From an uncultured Aquimarina sp. (GTDB lineage: Bacteria; Bacteroidota; Bacteroidia; Flavobacteriales; Flavobacteriaceae), in contig NZ_CANLMP010000008.1 of NCBI RefSeq assembly GCF_947492405.1, positions 289,435 to 336,718 of the forward strand: a stretch of 47,284 bases of DNA, given 5' to 3'. Under the pieces are notes generated by a model. The model did not search any database. It saw only the letters and a program-made list of their open reading frames with translations, and was not told the DNA's origin. The position numbers and the translations under genes were made by a program. Each line of letters opens with the position of its first letter. Positions within the stretch are counted from its first letter, which is position 1. Of this stretch, positions 42,571 through 47,284 are shown one piece after another.

Positions 42571-42680
42571 TAACAACCAACCAACAAATATGAAATGAGC
42601 TATAACGAAGAATTGAATATTAATTATAAAGTGTTGTTAGCGAATTCCATCTGTCAATTGGGAAAAAATAGAATGAACAG

Positions 42681-43190
42681 ATGAAAGAAAGAGTATTTAT
42701 AACGCTTACTAATGGTTTTAAAGACAAGCTATATAGGTTGGCTAAAAGATTGTTGGTAAGTAATGAAGAAGCAGAGGATGCTACGCAAGAAGTATTACTA
42801 AAGCTATGGAGGAATAAAACCAAAATTGCGGAGTATAAAAATGTGGAAGCATTTGCAATGACAATGACCAAAAACTATTGTTATGATAAATTAAAAGCTA
42901 AAGAAGCTGGAAATTTAAAAATTGTTCATAGCAATTATAAAGATGAGCGACCTTCATTGCAGCGAGAAGTAGAAGCAAGAGATAGTCTGGATTGGGTAGG
43001 TAAGATCATGGATGGATTGCCAGAACAACAGCGAATGATTGTCCAGCTTAGAGATATAGAACAATATAATAATGCAGAAATAGCAGAAATGTTAGAAATG
43101 AATGAAACAGCAGTACGAGTAGCATTATCAAGAGGAAGAAAAACAATACGACAAGAATTATTAAAAAAACACAATTATGGAGTTGTCTAA
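42681..43190 (+). CDS. ECF-type RNA polymerase sigma factor
   Basis: 169 residues. Sigma region 2 has LYRLAKRLLVSNEEAEDATQEVLLKLWRNK with the conserved DATQEV, and region 4 has LPEQQRMIVQLRDIEQYNNAEIAEMLEMNETAVRVALSRGRKTIR (near 43015-43150). Standard length. It overlaps the next gene by 14 bases, the usual position for an anti-sigma factor. It likely directs transcription of its own operon. Confidence 0.92.
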   Translation: MKERVFITLTNGFKDKLYRLAKRLLVSNEEAEDATQEVLLKLWRNKTKIAEYKNVEAFAMTMTKNYCYDKLKAKEAGNLKIVHSNYKDERPSLQREVEARDSLDWVGKIMDGLPEQQRMIVQLRDIEQYNNAEIAEMLEMNETAVRVALSRGRKTIRQELLKKHNYGVV

Positions 43191-43659
43191 CATAGAAAAA
43201 TTACTAGAAAAGTATTTTGAAGGAGAAACGACCCTTTCTGAAGAAAAAGAATTAAAGGTTTATTTTACCGGAGAAAGCGTGCCTGCACACCTAGAGAAAT
43301 ACAAAGATTTATTTCAGTTTTTTTCTAATGAAAGTCAAGTAACCACCACTTCAGAGGTTGCATTAAGTACCAATCGAGTGCCTTGGTACACCTGGATCGG
43401 TGTAGCGGCATCAATAGCTTTAATTGTGGGGCTGTTTATAAAAGATGTTCCACCAGGAGTTGATCCTGAAGGAGTTTATGGTACCTATGATGATCCTGAA
43501 ATAGCATTACAAAAAACCAAAGAAGCCCTTGATTTGGTTGCTAAATTAATGAACGAGGGTAAAAAGGACCTAGTGTACCTGAACGAGTTTGATACTGCCA
43601 AAAAAGAATTAGTGTATTTAAATGAGTTCGAAAACGCTAAAAATAAATTGATAAAATAA
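43177..43659 (+). CDS. Putative anti-sigma factor-like membrane protein
   Basis: 160 residues. The N-terminal 70 residues are cytoplasmic and helical (LLEKYFEGETTLSEEKELKVYF). One membrane segment follows (TWIGVAASIALIVGLFI, about 71-87), then an outside part. The N-terminal pattern is that of Bacteroidota proteins encoded after sigma factors, without a zinc-binding motif. The end holds a tandem repeat: KKDLVYLNEFDTA and KKELVYLNEFENA. Coupling to the sigma gene by overlap supports an anti-sigma role; this is inferred. Confidence 0.65.
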   Translation: MELSNIEKLLEKYFEGETTLSEEKELKVYFTGESVPAHLEKYKDLFQFFSNESQVTTTSEVALSTNRVPWYTWIGVAASIALIVGLFIKDVPPGVDPEGVYGTYDDPEIALQKTKEALDLVAKLMNEGKKDLVYLNEFDTAKKELVYLNEFENAKNKLIK

Positions 43660-43709
43660 AAACGAATACTATTTTCCCAAATATGGGAACCTTTAAAAAT
43701 GATTTAATT

Positions 43710-44243
43710 ATGAAAAAGTTTGCAATCGTAATATTAGTAGCATTAGTACCATATCTATCTGTTGCTCAGAGTAATTTCGATAAATATGAAGACATGAGTG
43801 ATGTGTCGTCTGTTGTGGTAACCAGTAAAATGTTTAAGCTATTGAGTAAAATGGATCTAGAAAGTAATGATCCTGAGGTTAAGGAGTATATTAACCTAGT
43901 AGAGAATATTAAGAATATTAAAGTTTTTGCTACAGAGAACAATGAAATTGGTCAGAAAATGAAAGCTGATGTGAAAAAGTACCTAAGTAGTACTTCATTA
44001 GATGAGCTGATGAGAGTGAAGAGTGATGGTAAAAATGTAAAGTTTTATTCTAAGCCAGGTAAAAATGACAATTTCGTAACAGAACTGTTTATGTTTATGG
44101 AAGGAATGGAAAATGATGGAGGACCTAATACCGTAGTACTAACAATAACCGGAGATATTGATTTAAGACAAGTATCTAAAATTGCTGATCACCTTAATGT
44201 TCCAGGAGGACAGGAACTTAAGAAGGTGAAAAAGAAAAATTAA
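43710..44243 (+). CDS. DUF4252 protein, secreted
   Basis: 177 residues from ATG 43710; an upstream ATG at 43683 would put nine residues in front of the signal peptide. Signal peptide ending SVAQS. The body has SSVVVTSKMFKLLSKMDLES, ENIKNIKVFATEN and DLRQVSKIADHL, matching DUF4252, a periplasmic family of unknown function that often follows ECF sigma factors in Bacteroidota. Second of a DUF4252 pair with 44365-44907. Confidence 0.82.
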   Translation: MKKFAIVILVALVPYLSVAQSNFDKYEDMSDVSSVVVTSKMFKLLSKMDLESNDPEVKEYINLVENIKNIKVFATENNEIGQKMKADVKKYLSSTSLDELMRVKSDGKNVKFYSKPGKNDNFVTELFMFMEGMENDGGPNTVVLTITGDIDLRQVSKIADHLNVPGGQELKKVKKKN

Positions 44244-44271
44244 GCTTTTATATTTAGTTTAAGTTACACCC

Positions 44272-44304
44272 AAGCTTCTTCAGGTATTACACCTGGAGAA
44301 GCTT
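44272..44304 (+). repeat. Hairpin between the two DUF4252 genes
   Basis: AAGCTTCTTCAGGT (44272-44285) pairs with ACCTGGAGAAGCTT (44291-44304), one G-U pair, five-base loop. No T run follows, so it is more likely a stability or processing element than a terminator. It would let the two genes be expressed at different levels. Confidence 0.6.
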
Positions 44305-44364
44305 ATCATACTATACATCAATCAATCAACCTTGTTCGCTTTATGCGGATCAAAACCAATTAAA

Positions 44365-44907
44365 ATGAAAAATATAATAAAATTAATGACAGTAGCGTGT
44401 GTAACGTTACTAATGAGCTGTAGTAATGGAGCTTCATTACAAAGATACTTTGTAGATCATCAAGGAGATGCGGATTTTGTGGCAGTAGATATTGCTACAA
44501 GTTTATTGGATACCGATAGAGTAGAGCTTTCTAAAGAAGAAAAAGAAGCATTAGAGAGTATCAAGAAAGTCAATTTTTTGGCATTGCCGCTTAAAGATAA
44601 AACCAAAGCCAGATATGAAGAAGAAAAAACGACTATCAATACCATACTTAATTCTGATAAGTACGAAACCTTAATGCGGTTTGGTTCTAATGGAACCAAA
44701 GCGGTACTAAAATTTCAGGGAGATGAAGATAATATTGATGAGATGATCGTGTTTGCTTCTAATAAAGAAAGAGGATTGGCATTGGTAAGAGTTTTAGGAG
44801 ATGATATGAAACCGCAAAATGTTGCCAAATTAATGAATGCTATTGATAAGGGAGATGTTGATCTGGATGCTTTTAAGAATATTATAGGAGAGGTGAATAT
44901 CAATTAA
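44365..44907 (+). CDS. DUF4252 lipoprotein
   Basis: 180 residues from ATG 44365; an upstream ATG at 44332 is out of keeping with a signal peptide. Lipobox TLLMSC. The body has ESIKKVNFLALPLKDKTKARY, YETLMRFGSNGTKAVLKFQ and ALVRVLGDDMKPQNVAKLM. It resembles the preceding DUF4252 protein in layout. Last gene of the sigma operon, followed by a strong terminator. Confidence 0.8.
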   Translation: MKNIIKLMTVACVTLLMSCSNGASLQRYFVDHQGDADFVAVDIATSLLDTDRVELSKEEKEALESIKKVNFLALPLKDKTKARYEEEKTTINTILNSDKYETLMRFGSNGTKAVLKFQGDEDNIDEMIVFASNKERGLALVRVLGDDMKPQNVAKLMNAIDKGDVDLDAFKNIIGEVNIN

Positions 44908-44929
44908 GATTAATGTATATATTATATAG

Positions 44930-44963
44930 AAAAAGCTTCGACTATTAGTGTCGAAGCTTTTTT
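44930..44963 (+). terminator. Intrinsic terminator of the ECF sigma operon
   Basis: AAAAAGCTTCGAC (44930-44942) pairs with GTCGAAGCTTTTT from 44950, seven-base loop, with T continuing to 44963. Nearly symmetrical, so it may also stop transcripts arriving from purB on the minus strand. Confidence 0.85.
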
Positions 44964-44985
44964 GTTTAGTTTTTATAAGTACATT

Positions 44986-45020
44986 CCATCAACCATCAAC
45001 CATCAACCATCAACCATCAA
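44986..45020. repeat. CCATCAA heptamer array, five copies
   Basis: Five perfect head-to-tail copies of CCATCAA end directly at the stop codon of purB (45021-45023, minus strand TAG). On the purB sense strand the stop is followed by TTGATGG repeats. The same unit and the same junction recur after the next gene. Confidence 0.9.
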
Positions 45021-46364
45021 CTAAATACCAGTATAATTAGAAGGTGTAATTACTTTTAGTTCTGATTTAATAGTATCAGAGACTTCTAGTGTTTCTATAA
45101 ACTCAGCAATAGAATTTTGGTTTATAGTAGCGTTCGTTCTAGTTAATCCTTTTAGTGCTTCATAAGGATTAGGATATCCTTCTCTTCTTAGAATCGTCTG
45201 AATAGCTTCTGCTACTACAGCCCAATTGTTTTCGAGATCCTGGGCGAACTTCTCTTCATTTAATAATAATTTATTCAATCCTTTTAGTGTCGCCTGAAAT
45301 GCAATTAAAGTATGTCCAAAAGGAACTCCTACATTTCTAAGTACTGTACTATCCGTAAGGTCACGTTGTAATCTACTTACAGGTAGTTTTGCAGCTAAGT
45401 GTTCGAATAAAGCATTAGCAATACCTATATTTCCTTCACTATTTTCAAAATCAATAGGGTTTACCTTATGCGGCATTGCAGAAGATCCAACTTCACCTTT
45501 TTTGATTTTTTGTTTAAAGTAATCCATAGAAACATATGTCCATACATCGCGATCCAAATCTAGGATAATAGTATTTATACGCTTTAATCCATCGAATAAA
45601 GCCGCCATATGGTCATAATGCTCTATTTGAGTTGTAGGAAAAGAATGATGTAAGCCTAATTTTTCTTGTACAAAACGAGTTCCAAACGCTTTCCAATCAA
45701 TAGCAGGGTAAGCGACTTTATGTGCATTGTAATTTCCTGTAGCTCCACCAAATTTTGCAGCACTTGGAATATCATTTAGTAAATCAAATTGTGCTTCTAA
45801 TCGCGTCACATATACCTGAAACTCTTTTCCTAATCGAGTAGGAGAGGCAGGTTGCCCATGTGTACGTGCTAGCATAGAGATTTCAGACCATTCTTCTACT
45901 AAAGATTTTAATTTCTCCTTTAATTCTAAATAGTTAGGTATATACACATCACCAACGGCTTCTTTAATGCTTAAAGGGATAGCTGTGTTGTTTATATCCT
46001 GAGAGGTTAGTCCAAAATGAATAAACTCTTTATACTCTTGTAAACCAAGGATGTCAAACTTCTCTTTAATAAAATATTCAACAGCTTTTACATCATGATT
46101 GGTTACTTTTTCGATATCTTTTATTGCCTGTGCATCCTCAGTAGAAAACTGAGTATAGATTTCTCTTAATTTTCCAAATACAGAAGTGTCAATACTCTTT
46201 AATTGCGGTAGTGGTATTTCGCATAAAGCGATAAAATATTCTATTTCTACCAATACACGATACTTTATTAAAGCTTCTTCACTAAAATAAGCACTTAAGG
46301 ATTGTGTTTTAGAAGCATAGCGACCATCAATAGGTGAAATAGCTTGCAAAGGAGATAATGACAT
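45021..46364 (-). CDS. purB: Adenylosuccinate lyase
   Basis: 447 residues, length as in the enterobacterial-type enzyme. Opening ALQAISPIDGRYASKTQSLSAYFSEEALIKYRVLVEIEYF (near 46350-46235, key residues SPIDGRY), HFGLTSQDINNTA, ARTHGQPASPTRLGKE, and the signature SSAMPHKVNPIDFENSEGN. It cleaves adenylosuccinate and SAICAR in purine synthesis. A heptamer array follows its stop codon directly. A-T-rich sequence lies upstream. Confidence 0.97.
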   Translation of the reverse strand: MSLSPLQAISPIDGRYASKTQSLSAYFSEEALIKYRVLVEIEYFIALCEIPLPQLKSIDTSVFGKLREIYTQFSTEDAQAIKDIEKVTNHDVKAVEYFIKEKFDILGLQEYKEFIHFGLTSQDINNTAIPLSIKEAVGDVYIPNYLELKEKLKSLVEEWSEISMLARTHGQPASPTRLGKEFQVYVTRLEAQFDLLNDIPSAAKFGGATGNYNAHKVAYPAIDWKAFGTRFVQEKLGLHHSFPTTQIEHYDHMAALFDGLKRINTIILDLDRDVWTYVSMDYFKQKIKKGEVGSSAMPHKVNPIDFENSEGNIGIANALFEHLAAKLPVSRLQRDLTDSTVLRNVGVPFGHTLIAFQATLKGLNKLLLNEEKFAQDLENNWAVVAEAIQTILRREGYPNPYEALKGLTRTNATINQNSIAEFIETLEVSDTIKSELKVITPSNYTGI

Positions 46365-46530
46365 AGTGTTGTTTTTTTGAAAGGTGCAAAGATAATTTAT
46401 TTAATCACGAATTGCGAAGTACAAAGAGTGATTTTTTGATGAAATAATTTGGATTGTCAGATCTTTGGATTACCAGATTGTTAGATTCTTTAAACCAGGA
46501 AACGTTGAGTCTGTCGGATTTTGTAATTTC

Positions 46531-46607
46531 CTATCAACCATCAACCATCAACCATCAACCATCAACCATCAACCATCAACCATCAACCATCAACCATCAA
46601 CCATCAA
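46531..46607. repeat. CCATCAA heptamer array, ten copies plus one variant
   Basis: One CTATCAA (46531-46537) then ten perfect CCATCAA units (46538-46607), ending directly at the stop codon of the minus-strand gene at 46608. Same unit and junction as at 44986-45020. The spaces are too short and regular for a CRISPR array. Confidence 0.92.
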
Positions 46608-47162
46608 CTACTTAATCTTCTTCAGAATCATTCTGGATCTTGCTTTATAGGCAGCACTACTATCGTGATAGTTGTTCTCCAAGGTAATTTTAAGTTCTGG
46701 ATGTACCCAATCGAATTCTGTACCCAGTAGATACAAACTTGTCATAGAATAAGCTTTTGGAGCTACTTTTTGATCAGAGATTAACCAATCAAAACAAGCT
46801 TCTGTTATTTTTTCTCTATGTGAAGGTGTGAGATATTTACGGACTTCAATGTTTTTCTCTTTATAATATGCTAGAATTAGATATTCACATATTTTAGCAA
46901 TAGGACGTACAGCAGGATCTTGGTGTACTTTAGGAAGTATCTTTATATATGAGTCTAAATAAGGCAGGATGGTTTCTAGATTGTTTTTACATAAAAATTC
47001 TAATCCCCAGGAAGCTTTACAGGATATTTCGTCATCTACTTGATGACAGATGTTTAGCAGTTGAGGCAGCAACGCTGGATTTTGCAAAATCAGATTAGCA
47101 AAATGATTCCGTTTTTCTCTAGAATGATTAGTATTTCTAATTTCCTCTTCTAGGTTGATCAT
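46608..47162 (-). CDS. Helical-repeat-like protein next to purB
   Basis: 184 residues, all-helical in appearance with HEAT-like units (ALLPQLLNICHQVDDEISCKASWGLEFLCK, then TILPYLDSYIKILPKVHQD). I recall flavobacterial homologues annotated as adenylosuccinate lyase because of their position, but none of the lyase signatures is present. Soluble, no signal peptide. The function is unknown. It lies 166 bases upstream of purB on the same strand. An octamer array starts 39 bases ahead of its start codon. Confidence 0.7.
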   Translation of the reverse strand: MINLEEEIRNTNHSREKRNHFANLILQNPALLPQLLNICHQVDDEISCKASWGLEFLCKNNLETILPYLDSYIKILPKVHQDPAVRPIAKICEYLILAYYKEKNIEVRKYLTPSHREKITEACFDWLISDQKVAPKAYSMTSLYLLGTEFDWVHPELKITLENNYHDSSAAYKARSRMILKKIK

Positions 47163-47200
47163 GAGTTTTCTATATTTTTTATTTAGTCACTTGGAGTGTG

Positions 47201-47284
47201 TTTTTGAGTTTTTGAGTTTTTGAGTTTTTGAGTTTTTGAGTTTTTGAGTTTTTGAGTTTTTGAGTTTTTGAGTTTTTGAGTTTT
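47201..47284. repeat. TTTTTGAG octamer array, at least ten copies
   Basis: Ten perfect TTTTTGAG units from 47201 plus a further TTTT that runs into the window edge, so the full size is unknown. It sits immediately upstream of the minus-strand gene ending its start codon at 47162, where its promoter would be. Slippage here could change promoter spacing. Confidence 0.9.

Noticed and set aside
46531..46607. Possible CRISPR array
   Set aside because: The units are seven bases long with no spacers; this is a simple tandem repeat.
46465..46650. Short plus-strand reading frame across the heptamer array
   Set aside because: It is produced by the CCATCAA repeat, which stays open in this frame, and it overlaps a real gene on the other strand.
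46608..47162. Second adenylosuccinate lyase
   Set aside because: None of the lyase signatures is present; the protein is helical-repeat-like and the name would come from its neighbour.

Overview
The window is A+T-rich chromosomal DNA from a member of the Bacteroidota, most likely a marine flavobacterium of the Aquimarina type. This rests on the Bacteroidota-type Hcp, DUF4252 and DUF5063 proteins, lipoproteins with short Bacteroidota signal sequences, TAnnTTTG-like promoter elements and an NarL-type two-component system. The genus is an inference. No rRNA, tRNA, CRISPR array, transposase or phage gene was recognised.

Layout. 1-702: end of an AAA+ ATPase of the kind found in contractile injection system loci. 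829-5595: a DUF2891 lipoprotein, then an NRAMP-fold transporter coupled to 5-oxoprolinase genes pxpABC. 5807-8264: a small ribosomal-peptide (RiPP) cluster of the grasp-with-spasm type: ATP-grasp ligase, a 65-residue overlapping protein, a SPASM protein without a radical SAM motif, and an unlisted 57-residue precursor. 8824-11358: a four-gene module of two unknown proteins plus histidine kinase and response regulator. 11506-19880: the isoleucine/valine operon ilvD-ilvB-ilvN-ilvC-methyltransferase-ilvA, preceded by two tandem leader-peptide attenuators. 19887-24789: mixed housekeeping genes on the minus strand (heme-binding lipoprotein, thioesterase, serine hydrolase, two paralogous membrane proteins, rmuC).

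25370-28454 holds an orphan type VI secretion cassette: Hcp, a 422-residue putative effector with a hydrophobic C-terminal region, a multi-pass membrane protein that is probably its immunity protein, then a decayed copy of the effector tail, a second intact immunity-like gene and a third broken one. 28554-30522 carries a DUF5063 protein and a large secreted Ig-like protein.

30802-40090 is a vitamin B12 salvage locus: btuD, btuC, btuF, a DUF71 ATP pyrophosphatase, cobC, cobS, a small membrane protein, cobT and cobU on or around the minus strand, and divergently a cobalamin riboswitch controlling a TonB-dependent receptor (btuB). Together these would import corrinoids and attach the lower ligand. 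No corrin-ring synthesis genes are present.

40216-47284: two small proteins, an S41 peptidase, an ECF sigma factor operon with two DUF4252 proteins, purB and a helical-repeat-like protein. Heptamer arrays (CCATCAA) abut the stop codons of the last two genes, and an octamer array (TTTTTGAG) lies just upstream of the last gene and runs off the window.

The strongest items for follow-up are the Hcp/effector/immunity array with its toxin-tail fossil, the RiPP cluster, the tandem ilv attenuators and the NRAMP-like transporter that has lost its metal-binding motifs.
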